From Anditalea andensis (GTDB lineage Bacteria; Bacteroidota; Bacteroidia; Cytophagales; Cyclobacteriaceae): a DNA stretch of 64,000 bases. The notes under the pieces were generated by a model. It was not told the origin of the DNA. It ran no database searches and was given only the letters and a program-made list of their open reading frames with translations. A program made the position numbers and the translations under genes. Positions within the stretch are counted from its first letter, which is position 1. The number at the start of each line of letters is the position of its first letter. Where the stretch lies: assembly GCF_000714815.1 (NCBI RefSeq), contig NZ_JMIH01000018.1, forward strand, positions 62,001 through 126,000. The letters are read 5' to 3'. This document shows, one piece after another, positions 10,180 through 18,508 of this stretch.

Positions 10180-13100
10180 TTAAAATGTCACATTAAGACC
10201 CAGGTTAAATCTTCGGACAGTAGGATAAGCACCTTGTGCTGCCCAACCCGTCCCTGCAAAATTGGACTCTCTATCATCTGGCATATCTGTCCATAAGAGC
10301 AGGTTGTTACCGTTCAAATAAACCCTAAGGCTTTCTAACCCTAGCGTTCTAACCCAGTTGGTTTGAAAACGGTAAGCGATTTCGGCATTTTTAAGCCGGA
10401 GATATGATCCATCAAAAAAGTACCTGCTTCCACTATTAAAACCACTGGCAAGGGCCAGCCATCGTGGCATAGGAGTGTCTGGATTAGGATTATCCTTAGA
10501 CCAGTAGGTACCTTCTTCATATACCAGGTTTCTTTGGCCTGTCAAGCTGCTAAACACCACCTGTCTGGTTACATTATTAACCCCATAAAACTGTAGAAAA
10601 CCACTAAATCCTTTCCATTCAAAGCCTAAATTGGTATTGTAGGTATTTTGGGGCGTACCAGAAAAACCGTAAGGGGCAACATCATACGCATCTATTATTC
10701 CATCCCCATTCATATCTAGGATGTGATAGTTGCCAGGTATTTTATTTTGATTGTTGGTATTATGGGGAGTGCTTGCATATAGCTCATCCCAAGTGTTATA
10801 AAATCCGCTGCTGATATGCGTACGGGCCTGACCTAATTGAAAACCTCTCTGCTGTTGGTAATCCGGCAATAACTGTGGATCATCACGGTCCAATATCTGA
10901 TCTTTGGCATGGGTGATAGCAAAATCAGCAAACAATCTCAAGCCATTTGCAAAGGTATGATTGACACCCAAAGTTATTTCAAATCCCTCCGTCTGAACCC
11001 TACCTAGATTAGCCGCTGGAGCCGCGGTTCCAAAATAATCAGGAATAGCCCTATCCCCTCTCATTAAAATGTCTACCCTATTGTCCCTAAATACATCTAT
11101 ACTGCCTTCTACCAAACCATTTAAGAAACTGTACTCTGCTCCTAGATTATATTTATATACTGTTTCCCACCGTACAGATGGATTACCGACCATGTCTTCC
11201 CTGAACCAGGTATAAGGGCTGTATTCGCCTTGCCAGCCTATTGTGCCCAGTTGTGAATTATCTCCATAGGCCCATTGGTTCATGAATAAAAACCGGCCTC
11301 CGATATTATCATCTCCCACCTCACCATATGAGGCCCGTACCTTTAAAAAATCCACAAACCTGAGGTTTCTCATAAAATTCTCTTCGGATACTACCCATCC
11401 TAGCCCACCAGATGAGAAAAAGGCAAATCTATAATCAGGAGCAAATTTTTCTGATCCGTTATAGGCTCCATTATACTCAAACATGTACTTCCTGTTGAAA
11501 TTATATGTTCCACGGAATACCCAGTCCTCTCTATACATCGGAATCATGCTCCCGATAGCATCTTCCTGGCGGTTTACAAGTCCCATGACAGTATAGTTAT
11601 GTCTATCGTCTACAGAGCCTGCATAATTTATCTGGCCCTGATAAAAAATCCTACGCTGAGCTCCACCTATGGCTATATTTCCTGCTGATGGATTCCAAGC
11701 TACCCCCTCATTAAAATCGAACCGGCTGTTTGGATCAAATGCTTGTTTATAAACCTCCTGACCAGTATTGGGATTAATCCATTTTAATTGGGAATCATTA
11801 AACTGATCATTTACACCTCTTTCATTTTCTACAAATGCATTATCAATAGAGACATTCCCCCTGACACTCAAACCTTCCAATAACATCCCGAGATCTTGCT
11901 CTAGTGTAAAATTAGTCATCAGGTTTACCGTAGTATTATATTCTACTCCACTTACTGAAAGTATTCTTACAGAGTTTAAAGCAGCTTGCTCATCCAGTCC
12001 ATAATACCCCCAAAACCCATCTGCATATCTGGGTACAAATGCATCGGGAGGATTACTGTAGGCTGCACTCCACAGCCCCGTACTGTTACCACCGCCCCAT
12101 GGGCTTTTCCTCACCCCATATATTCCACCTAGATTGACTTTAAGGACAGTGGATGGTGTCAACTGAAAATCCAGGTTACTCCTTACATTTAACCGGTTAA
12201 AATCATAACCAGGATTATATCCCCTGTTATTCTCAAAATCCCGCATCATGTCACCCTCATTCTGAAAATCGATGCTGGCAAAATACTTAGTAACTCTAGT
12301 ACCTCCTCTTAAGGATACATTGGCATTATAGGCCATGGCATAGTCATTAAATAGGACATCTTGCCAATCTACATTTGGATATCTCTCCGCCTGTTCAATA
12401 CTCGTCTGATTTCGGTACATCTGCAGTACGCCCTGTGGTAGAAACTGGTTCCAGCTGGCAGGACTCCTGGACAGCTCATATTCTATGGCCCTGTTCCTGA
12501 CACTCAGGGCATCATATGAATCATACTTGCCAGGCAATTGAGAAACAGTTTTAACGGTAGTATTGAAAGATGCTGTGATTTCCGCCCTTCCATCCATCCC
12601 TCGCTTAGTGGTAATGATGATTACACCATTGGCACCCCTAGATCCAAATACTGCAGTAGCAGAAGCATCTTTCAAAACAGATATGGACTCCACTGAACCT
12701 ATATCCATGTTGTTAAAAAATTCAGGGCGCTCTACGCCGTCCACCAAAATCAATGGACCAGATCCATTCCAGCTGTTTTGACCCCTAATAAGGATCTGTG
12801 GCTGTTCCGCTCCAGGCATACCCGTACTCGCAGTAGTGATAAGGCCTGGTAAGTTACCGGTAAGAGCCGCAGCAACATTGGAAACACCTCCTGTTCGTTG
12901 CAGTACTGCACCGCTGGTCTGGGTCACCGCTCCTACAATGGTTTCTTTTTTCTGCTCAGCATAGCCCACTACGATGACTTCTTGAAGTGCCTGAAAATCT
13001 TCGGTAAGCGTAATATTCAAAACGGTCTGCTGCGTGACAGTCACCTCTATGGGAGCAAACCCTATGAATCTAAATACTAAAACTTCACCAGGTGAAGCGT

Positions 13101-13590
13101 CTATAGAATACCGTCCATCCATATCTGTAACCGTACCCCGGGAAGTCCCTTTAACTGTCACTGTTACTCCGGGAATTGGGAGATTGTCCTGAGTATCTGT
13201 TACCACACCTGTGATTTCTGCAAACAAAACATTGGTTTGAGCTGGTATAGAACTTGATTCGAAGCCAATACTTCTCGGTGTAGCAACGGCATTTATATCC
13301 GGTCGGGCAGTAAATTTAATGGGATGTGCCCTATGTAAAAGTCTTTCTTTCACTTCCTGTTGGGTATTATTCAAAAGGCTATCTTCTGGTATGCCCACAT
13401 TAGAAAAACTGTTTATCTTAGTAAATAGCCTAAGATCGCCATGTTCCGAAATTTCCTTTTCAATGTAGTTTAGTTCATTTAAATAAGCATTCCCTGCAAA
13501 TGAATTTAAAGTGAACATGAATTGAACAGCTAGGAAATACTTCGTTTTTCTTGAAAAGAAAATGTGTTTCCATAGTAAAATTTTATCCAT
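10180..13590 (-). CDS. susC: SusC/RagA-family TonB-dependent transporter (first gene of operon, XusA-like)
   Basis: 1136 residues. An N-terminal signal or anchor is followed by about 100 residues of unrecognised sequence. A CarboxypepD_reg-like domain (about 125-205; EITGVVTDTQDNLPIPGVTV), the QEVIVVGY segment, a plug domain (about 225-335; PQILIRGQNSW, PLILVDGVERPE, AVFGSRGANGVIIITTKRG) and the barrel complete the canonical layout. It imports oligosaccharides through the outer membrane using TonB energy. It is the first gene of a six-gene operon in the order of the xylan utilisation core. The start ATG is clear, and the 1.08-kb gap upstream must hold the operon promoter. No regulator gene of its own is adjacent. 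Confidence 0.95.
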   Translation of the reverse strand: MDKILLWKHIFFSRKTKYFLAVQFMFTLNSFAGNAYLNELNYIEKEISEHGDLRLFTKINSFSNVGIPEDSLLNNTQQEVKERLLHRAHPIKFTARPDINAVATPRSIGFESSSIPAQTNVLFAEITGVVTDTQDNLPIPGVTVTVKGTSRGTVTDMDGRYSIDASPGEVLVFRFIGFAPIEVTVTQQTVLNITLTEDFQALQEVIVVGYAEQKKETIVGAVTQTSGAVLQRTGGVSNVAAALTGNLPGLITTASTGMPGAEQPQILIRGQNSWNGSGPLILVDGVERPEFFNNMDIGSVESISVLKDASATAVFGSRGANGVIIITTKRGMDGRAEITASFNTTVKTVSQLPGKYDSYDALSVRNRAIEYELSRSPASWNQFLPQGVLQMYRNQTSIEQAERYPNVDWQDVLFNDYAMAYNANVSLRGGTRVTKYFASIDFQNEGDMMRDFENNRGYNPGYDFNRLNVRSNLDFQLTPSTVLKVNLGGIYGVRKSPWGGGNSTGLWSAAYSNPPDAFVPRYADGFWGYYGLDEQAALNSVRILSVSGVEYNTTVNLMTNFTLEQDLGMLLEGLSVRGNVSIDNAFVENERGVNDQFNDSQLKWINPNTGQEVYKQAFDPNSRFDFNEGVAWNPSAGNIAIGGAQRRIFYQGQINYAGSVDDRHNYTVMGLVNRQEDAIGSMIPMYREDWVFRGTYNFNRKYMFEYNGAYNGSEKFAPDYRFAFFSSGGLGWVVSEENFMRNLRFVDFLKVRASYGEVGDDNIGGRFLFMNQWAYGDNSQLGTIGWQGEYSPYTWFREDMVGNPSVRWETVYKYNLGAEYSFLNGLVEGSIDVFRDNRVDILMRGDRAIPDYFGTAAPAANLGRVQTEGFEITLGVNHTFANGLRLFADFAITHAKDQILDRDDPQLLPDYQQQRGFQLGQARTHISSGFYNTWDELYASTPHNTNNQNKIPGNYHILDMNGDGIIDAYDVAPYGFSGTPQNTYNTNLGFEWKGFSGFLQFYGVNNVTRQVVFSSLTGQRNLVYEEGTYWSKDNPNPDTPMPRWLALASGFNSGSRYFFDGSYLRLKNAEIAYRFQTNWVRTLGLESLRVYLNGNNLLLWTDMPDDRESNFAGTGWAAQGAYPTVRRFNLGLNVTF

Positions 13591-13786
13591 ACTAGTTTAA
13601 TATAAGGTTAAATTAGGGTAGTATTTATTTTTAGTAAGACCACTAAACGCTAGTTTCCCTTACTGATAAGTACTGTATCAGCACCTCCATCCCTGACTAT
13701 TCTTTAGCATTAAAAATCTAAAATCAATAGATAAGTGTATATTATACGCTTAAAGAAAATTCAATAATTTTGTCGCGATTTTTTAA

Positions 13787-13801
13787 GATGTATGGTACAT
13801 C
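13787..13801. promoter_or_regulatory. Perfect inverted repeat upstream of susC, candidate operator
   Basis: GATGTA-TGG-TACATC has perfect 6-bp arms and a 3-base centre. It lies about 200 bases upstream of the susC start and 55 bases upstream of the possible small plus-strand ORF, so it could serve either direction. There is no evidence for the protein that binds it. Confidence 0.3.
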
Positions 13802-13855
13802 TATATCGGATCTATGAAATTTGAATCAATACTGTTCAGGAGGTGGAGTGCTTTT

Positions 13856-13984
13856 ATGAAAAAAAGATTCGGCTACTTGAAGAGATACCCTACCTCCCAT
13901 GAACTTATATATGCCCCTCAGATGGGCATGCAGATTGTAGTAAAAGTTCTTCATTTTATCTTGGGTTTATTAGTTATTGTATGA
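13856..13984 (+). CDS. Possible 42-residue membrane-anchored small protein
   Basis: A short plus-strand ORF: a basic start (MKKRFGYLKRY) and a hydrophobic C-terminal segment (about residues 26-42) ending in TGA. A full AGGAGG lies at 13838-13843, 12 bases before the ATG, which is unusual for this phylum. A terminator-like hairpin with nine T lies 130 bases downstream (14111-14135). Together these suggest a real small transcript, divergent from the susC operon. It resembles no family I know. Chance occurrence in AT-rich DNA remains quite possible. Confidence 0.3.
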   Translation: MKKRFGYLKRYPTSHELIYAPQMGMQIVVKVLHFILGLLVIV

Positions 13985-14110
13985 ACCAAATATAAAAAAG
14001 AAGTCGAAAAAATCTAAAATACTTACCAAAGGATAAAAACCTAACAATCACATACATACAAATTTTATTGCGCTTAATCGAAAGCTTATTTTTCTGCAAA
14101 AAGTCGGTTT

Positions 14111-14135
14111 AAAGCCTCTATAGGCCTTTTTTTTT
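14111..14135 (+). terminator. Rho-independent terminator-like hairpin
   Basis: AAAGCCT-CTAT-AGGCCTTT forms a short hairpin (GCCT/AGGC core, flanking A/T pairs with a bulged C), followed directly by a run of nine T (14127-14135). The orientation suits a plus-strand transcript such as the small ORF at 13856-13984. Confidence 0.45.
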
Positions 14136-14668
14136 GAATGATACATCACATTTCTATTTCACTTAAGTGAAATAATTGATAATCAATAAATTACAATCAA
14201 TGTAACGAATTTTTTTTTAAAATTAAATTTGTATTATTTCGATGATAATAACATTAATTCACATCTACCACTTTTCTATACATATCCTTTCTAATTAAAG
14301 TCCTATTTATAGCAAATTTTATTTTGTAGCCAAATTTAATTTAAGGCATTATAGAAAGATAAGGTGCTATCACTTTAATGAAATATTCTACAGTAAGCCA
14401 TAGATAGGATTTACATTTTTCTTATTCTTAAAAAATGAGATGTATATAAAATAAAGTTTTATGTAAAGCCATTTCACTAACACCCATCTTTTGTAGGCAG
14501 ATCTGGGACCATTCTCAACTACCTGCCCTATTTCTAAGGATCCCCGAATTTTATACGGAAAAAATCCCCCTATTAACCTCTAATTGTAAGTTTTGCATAA
14601 ATAAAAAAGAATCAAAAAACCCTACCCACTCGTCAATAGGCGCCACTAAAATAGCGGTAATCAACTCC

Positions 14669-15070
14669 CTAAATAATCGGATTTATTTCAATGATAAGTG
14701 TATTGTTTACTGCACGAATATCTTTGATCAGAAAATCTTTTTGGGCAGAAGACAAAGCTGGAATCTGGAAAGGATGCAGTATGTATTCATTTCTTGATCC
14801 TCCTGATTCTACAAAAGGCATTCTGTCAATAAAGGATTTTAATATGCCCAATACGTTAAAAAGTCTAGCCATGACACCGTTGATAATCCTATATTCTAGC
14901 CGTACTGCACTGGCGCTTTTATCTATGATACTTACCTCAAGCAGTGTATTGGTCTTAAACTTTCTGATCCTGACCCTGATCTTATTCTCATCCATAGCTT
15001 CCAACATCACTTCTTGGGACTTTTTATTGATCATCGTCTGCAAATCATTTATCGGCAATTCTATTTTCAT
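14669..15070 (-). CDS. Hypothetical protein, 133 residues
   Basis: A soluble, mixed alpha/beta, charge-balanced protein with no signal peptide and no recognised motif. The N-terminal MKIELPINDLQ and the central KIRVRIRKFKTNTLLEVSIID read as regular beta strands, which favours this strand over the overlapping antisense ORF of nearly the same length (14691-15095). It lies 70 bases after the methyltransferase gene on the same strand, so it may be the last gene of that group. Function unknown. Confidence 0.55.
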   Translation of the reverse strand: MKIELPINDLQTMINKKSQEVMLEAMDENKIRVRIRKFKTNTLLEVSIIDKSASAVRLEYRIINGVMARLFNVLGILKSFIDRMPFVESGGSRNEYILHPFQIPALSSAQKDFLIKDIRAVNNTLIIEINPII

Positions 15071-15143
15071 GACAAAAGGGATATGTTTACAATAAATAAT
15101 AATATAGGTAAAAATGGTAACTCATGCAATCTGCGTGCTATAG

Positions 15144-15806
15144 TTATATATTTATCAATGTATTATTATGGTCACATATAGGTAAGGACTTTTGGTAAAC
15201 GATGGAGCTTATAAAACCGGAATAGAAGGATGCCTCATGTATGGCGCTATAGTGGTTCCTATCGAAGCAGAAAGATATGTCCGGTAATGTACGAACTTCA
15301 AGATTACAAATAGGTTTAAAAATAAGATACATGAGCTTTACCAATAATTTTGTCCAAATACGGCAATTATGCAAAGTGAAGTCTGCATAAAGCCATACAC
15401 CTGTACCGGTGAGGTGTGGTTCTATTGTTTGAATTATTAATTCTATAGAGGCTACTGCATAATTATCAAACAGAAAAGGGACAAGGACCACATCATATCT
15501 CCCTATAAGTGTGCAGTCCTGTATAGGCTTACATTCGAATTTCACTTTGTTCGATCCAATGTTCCTCTTTTGTGACCGCTCCATCATACTCACAGACTGT
15601 TCAACATAAGTGATGCGCAATCCTGATGCATGTAACGCCGTAATATCCTCCAATATCCATCCAGTCCCTCCACCTATTATCAAAATAGTGGTTCCAGGTC
15701 TGATGTGTTGCAATAAATAAAGTTGTGATTTCCTAATCGAACGACCAAATACAATCCTAGAAAAGAAATCATAATATTTTGCTATAGTATCATAGTTTGC
15801 ACGCAT
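15144..15806 (-). CDS. Class I SAM-dependent methyltransferase
   Basis: About 220 residues from an ATG at 15806; a GTG at 15842 would add 12 residues. The N-terminus (YDTIAKYYDFFSRIVFG) is typical of small-molecule methyltransferases. SAM-binding motif I is clear (TTILIIGGGTGWIL, about 40-53), with an acidic end to strand 2 (ITYVEQS) and a motif around YDVVLVPFLFDNY. The substrate cannot be read from sequence. It follows the ABC exporter gene by a few tens of bases, so the two may act together, for example in making and exporting a modified lipid or small molecule. That link is inference. Confidence 0.8.
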   Translation of the reverse strand: MRANYDTIAKYYDFFSRIVFGRSIRKSQLYLLQHIRPGTTILIIGGGTGWILEDITALHASGLRITYVEQSVSMMERSQKRNIGSNKVKFECKPIQDCTLIGRYDVVLVPFLFDNYAVASIELIIQTIEPHLTGTGVWLYADFTLHNCRIWTKLLVKLMYLIFKPICNLEVRTLPDISFCFDRNHYSAIHEASFYSGFISSIVYQKSLPICDHNNTLINI

Positions 15807-15860
15807 ATAATAAAATTTTATAATAGTGAGCTCTTCACTCACCTATATCCTCAAAAACCG

Positions 15861-17741
15861 CTATTGATACCCTGCTGCCTGAAGATGAAACAATTCGGCA
15901 TACAGCTTGTCATTCACCATCAATTCTTCATGCGTTCCGATCTCTAATACCGTACCGGCTTTAAGTACCATGATCCTGTCAGCTATTCTTACGGTACTGA
16001 ACCTATGAGAAATAATCACAGCGGTTTTGCCTTCGGTAAGTTTGATGAATCTATCAAAAGCTTCTGTTTCTGCTCTGGCATCCAATGCGGAGGTAGGCTC
16101 ATCCAAAATGAGTACCTCAGCATCTTTCATATACGCACGGGCGATGGCAATCTTCTGCCACTGACCTCCGGATAGGTCTTTACCACGTTTAAACCTTTTC
16201 CCCAAAGGCTGCTCATATCCCATAGGCAGATCTGTTATCACCTGGTCAGCCAGACTCTTTTCAGCAGCTCCATCAATGCGCGGCTGATTATGGATTTCAG
16301 AAATTTCCCCCATGGCTATGTTTTCACGGATGGTCAGTTCAAACTTCACAAAATCTTGAAAAATCACGCCAAAATATTGCTGGTATGCTACCTGATCATA
16401 TTGCTTAACCGGTATACCGTCCAAGAAAATTTCTCCTTCCGTGGGAACATAAAACTGTAGCAAGAGTTTGATCAGAGTGGTCTTACCTGCGCCATTTTCT
16501 CCTACAAAAGCCATTTTCTCTCCTACTTTAAGATCAAAACATATATGCCGTACCACCCAAGTATCTGATTTCGGGTATTTGAAGCCCACATTTACAAACT
16601 TAAATCCCTGTTTAATCTTATTGGGAAGTGGCAATTTATAGTCGACATCACCATGCGAATTTTTTAATTCCAGAAATTCAAAATAATCCTGAAGGTACAG
16701 GGCACTTTCGGTTATTGCAGTAAATCGGGTAAAAAAACCCTGTAATTTTCCCCTTAGTCTATTGAATGATCCGGATAAAAATGTCAGATCACCCAGCGAA
16801 AAAATACCAGCTACCGTTCTAAAAACAATAACAATATATGCTCCATAATATGCCCCAGTACCTATGATATTAAATACGGCACCCCACCCTGCCCGCTGTT
16901 TGGCCAAATGTTTACTCTTATGATAATATTTATCGGATAGGACTTTGAACCTGTCAGCCAGGTAGTTTGAAAGCCCAAAGAGCTTCACTTCTTTTGCTGT
17001 CACATCACTAGCCCCCGCATATCTTAAATAGTCCAGTTCCCTTCTTTCCTGGGTCCAGCTCCGGGCTAAAGAATAGCTTGTCCCGCTAAATTTTATCTCA
17101 TTGATAATGGTCGGTACTATGGAAAATAGAAGTAGCATAATCAGCCAGGGTTCGAAGGATACCACCCCTATCAGTAGGGAAAGAATGACTATAATATCTT
17201 CTCCTTGGGTCAAGATATTAGACATCAACCCCACGCGGCCGTTGGTCTGCTGTCGGGCCCGCTCCAGTTTATCATAAAATTCGGAATCCTCAAGCTGATC
17301 CAGGTTTAGTTCGGATGTTTTTTTTATGATTCTGACCGATGTATTGATGGAATATTGATCACCTAGCAAAGCATCAGATAAGCTGATGCCTCTGCTCAGC
17401 AAGTCGGAAAGAATAGCTAAACCAAACTCCAAACCTACCAGAAACCATAGTCTACTTAAATCTCCCGTTTCTGCTGCTATCTGAAGCACTACCTCATCGA
17501 TGATTAATTTCCCTACCCATAACATCACTACAGGCAAGGCCGCATTTACCAACCGGCAAAAAATGTTTGTATAAAAAAGCAGTGGGTTTACTTTTCTAAT
17601 TTCACGAAAAAACCGGGGCACAAATTTTAATGAAGCTAACCCCTCTTTAAAATTGAATGCAGATGGCTGGATAGATTTTTTTGGCTTAGGCAAGGTAGAC
17701 TGAATGTTTAATGCAATGTAGCGAATATAATAAAGCTTCAA
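15861..17741 (-). CDS. ABC exporter, fused permease and ATPase
   Basis: About 626 residues. An N-terminal transmembrane domain (about 55-330, roughly six hydrophobic segments) is followed by a nucleotide-binding domain (about 380-625). The latter has Walker A GENGAGKTT, Q-loop FGVIFQDFVKF, signature LSGGQWQKIAIARA, Walker B EVLILDEPTSALD and the H-loop IISHRFSTV. This is the usual half-transporter that works as a homodimer. No ATG occurs before the first membrane segment; the ORF opens after an in-frame TAG and the likely starts are TTG codons (17741 or 17693). It sits between the Cys-pair membrane protein and a methyltransferase on one strand. Substrate unknown. Confidence 0.9.
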   Translation of the reverse strand: MKLYYIRYIALNIQSTLPKPKKSIQPSAFNFKEGLASLKFVPRFFREIRKVNPLLFYTNIFCRLVNAALPVVMLWVGKLIIDEVVLQIAAETGDLSRLWFLVGLEFGLAILSDLLSRGISLSDALLGDQYSINTSVRIIKKTSELNLDQLEDSEFYDKLERARQQTNGRVGLMSNILTQGEDIIVILSLLIGVVSFEPWLIMLLLFSIVPTIINEIKFSGTSYSLARSWTQERRELDYLRYAGASDVTAKEVKLFGLSNYLADRFKVLSDKYYHKSKHLAKQRAGWGAVFNIIGTGAYYGAYIVIVFRTVAGIFSLGDLTFLSGSFNRLRGKLQGFFTRFTAITESALYLQDYFEFLELKNSHGDVDYKLPLPNKIKQGFKFVNVGFKYPKSDTWVVRHICFDLKVGEKMAFVGENGAGKTTLIKLLLQFYVPTEGEIFLDGIPVKQYDQVAYQQYFGVIFQDFVKFELTIRENIAMGEISEIHNQPRIDGAAEKSLADQVITDLPMGYEQPLGKRFKRGKDLSGGQWQKIAIARAYMKDAEVLILDEPTSALDARAETEAFDRFIKLTEGKTAVIISHRFSTVRIADRIMVLKAGTVLEIGTHEELMVNDKLYAELFHLQAAGYQ

Positions 17742-17846
17742 TATAAATCTGATCCAGATTCCTGCCTATTGGCATAGCTTGATAACCGTAAATGGATTAT
17801 AGAATGATCCTTCATTGAAATCCAATAGTTTAATCATATCTACCTA

Positions 17847-18179
17847 TCACTCAGGTAGCTTTTTTAGATTATGCATCTGATCGTAAATTTTATTCAGCAG
17901 CAAAATCACTGTATTAATCCCAGCAGACACCATGACGGTAAAAATCAGTCGTGCTATGGTCAGTACACTGAACTCCGCTATTCCGCTAAAATGTGCCAAC
18001 AAATATACGATTATACCCCACCACGGTGTCATGCATACCGGACAATCAAAAAAAGGCTTTTTTATGTATGAAGGCAGCCAAACCAACTTTTCTTTTTGAT
18101 TATAGAAAATCATGCCTTTCCAGGTGGAAGCCTTAATAAAATATACTATAAGGGCAATAATGGTAGCTTGTTCCAACAT
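17847..18179 (-). CDS. Small membrane protein with a conserved-looking Cys pair
   Basis: 110 residues with two to three hydrophobic segments (about 5-18, 54-66, 72-95). Between the first two lies FDCPVCMTPWWG, a CxxC pair in a short aromatic loop that could bind metal or form a disulfide. The C-terminus is basic. It precedes the ABC exporter gene by about 105 bases on the same strand. I do not recognise the family with certainty. Similar short proteins with a CPxCMTxWW motif are annotated as hypothetical membrane proteins. Confidence 0.6.
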   Translation of the reverse strand: MLEQATIIALIVYFIKASTWKGMIFYNQKEKLVWLPSYIKKPFFDCPVCMTPWWGIIVYLLAHFSGIAEFSVLTIARLIFTVMVSAGINTVILLLNKIYDQMHNLKKLPE

Positions 18180-18508
18180 GGGGTGAAATTAAAATTTGTA
18201 ACTATTCTATGATAAACTCTTTTTGGAAGCAATTCAGCCACTTACCTACCGAAAAAAATATAATATATCAAATCGAGCATGAAGTAAACTTCACACCATG
18301 CCATGATTATAAAGCATGCGAGATTCTCCCGAATAAATTCATGACAGGATATCCCGACCTCCGGTAGAGGACAAGTTATGACCATTGAAAAACAAAATAT
18401 AAACAGATTAAATCATCCCTATAAGCAAAAGTGCTGTAAATTGGTTGCACATAATTTTACCCCAAAGATGATGGCTATATATATATATAACTAACATTAA
18501 ACCCCAAA
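18180..18508. other. Intergenic region holding a dispersed repeat copy
   Basis: The 329 bases between the DUF2207 gene and the Cys-pair protein gene contain repeat copy A (18271-18414) and an AT-rich TA run near 18476-18490. No other feature was seen. Confidence 0.6.
18271..18414 (+). repeat. Dispersed structured repeat, copy A
   Basis: About 144 bases sharing blocks with copies at 22.8 and 45.4-45.7 kb: AATCGAGCATGA at the start, CATGATTATA, GCGAGATTC, ACAAGTTATGACC, and AAACAGAT near the end. A hairpin TGAAG-TAAA-CTTCA occupies 18280-18293. The end reads AAACAGATTAAATC, so the ATG seen in other copies is lost here. Confidence 0.75.

Larger units (their letters stand above)
13591..14668. 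other. Long intergenic region upstream of the six-gene operon
   Basis: About 1.08 kb with no long ORF. It must contain the minus-strand promoter of the susC at 10180-13590. Two inverted repeats stand out: CTGATA-N7-TATCAG at 13663-13681 and GATGTA-TGG-TACATC at 13787-13801, both candidate operators. On the plus strand there is a possible 42-codon ORF (13856-13984) followed by a terminator-like hairpin. The stretch 14140-14660 is very AT-rich and I see nothing definite in it. Confidence 0.6.

Noticed and set aside
14691-15095. 134-codon plus-strand frame opposite the hypothetical protein at 14669-15070
   Set aside because: The two are almost fully overlapping. The minus-strand reading has regular strand/helix patterns and fits its neighbours' direction, so the plus-strand one is taken as a shadow.
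18476-18490. TA dinucleotide run as a recombination or phase-variation site
   Set aside because: Short and intergenic, beyond the end of the gene; nothing suggests a switch.
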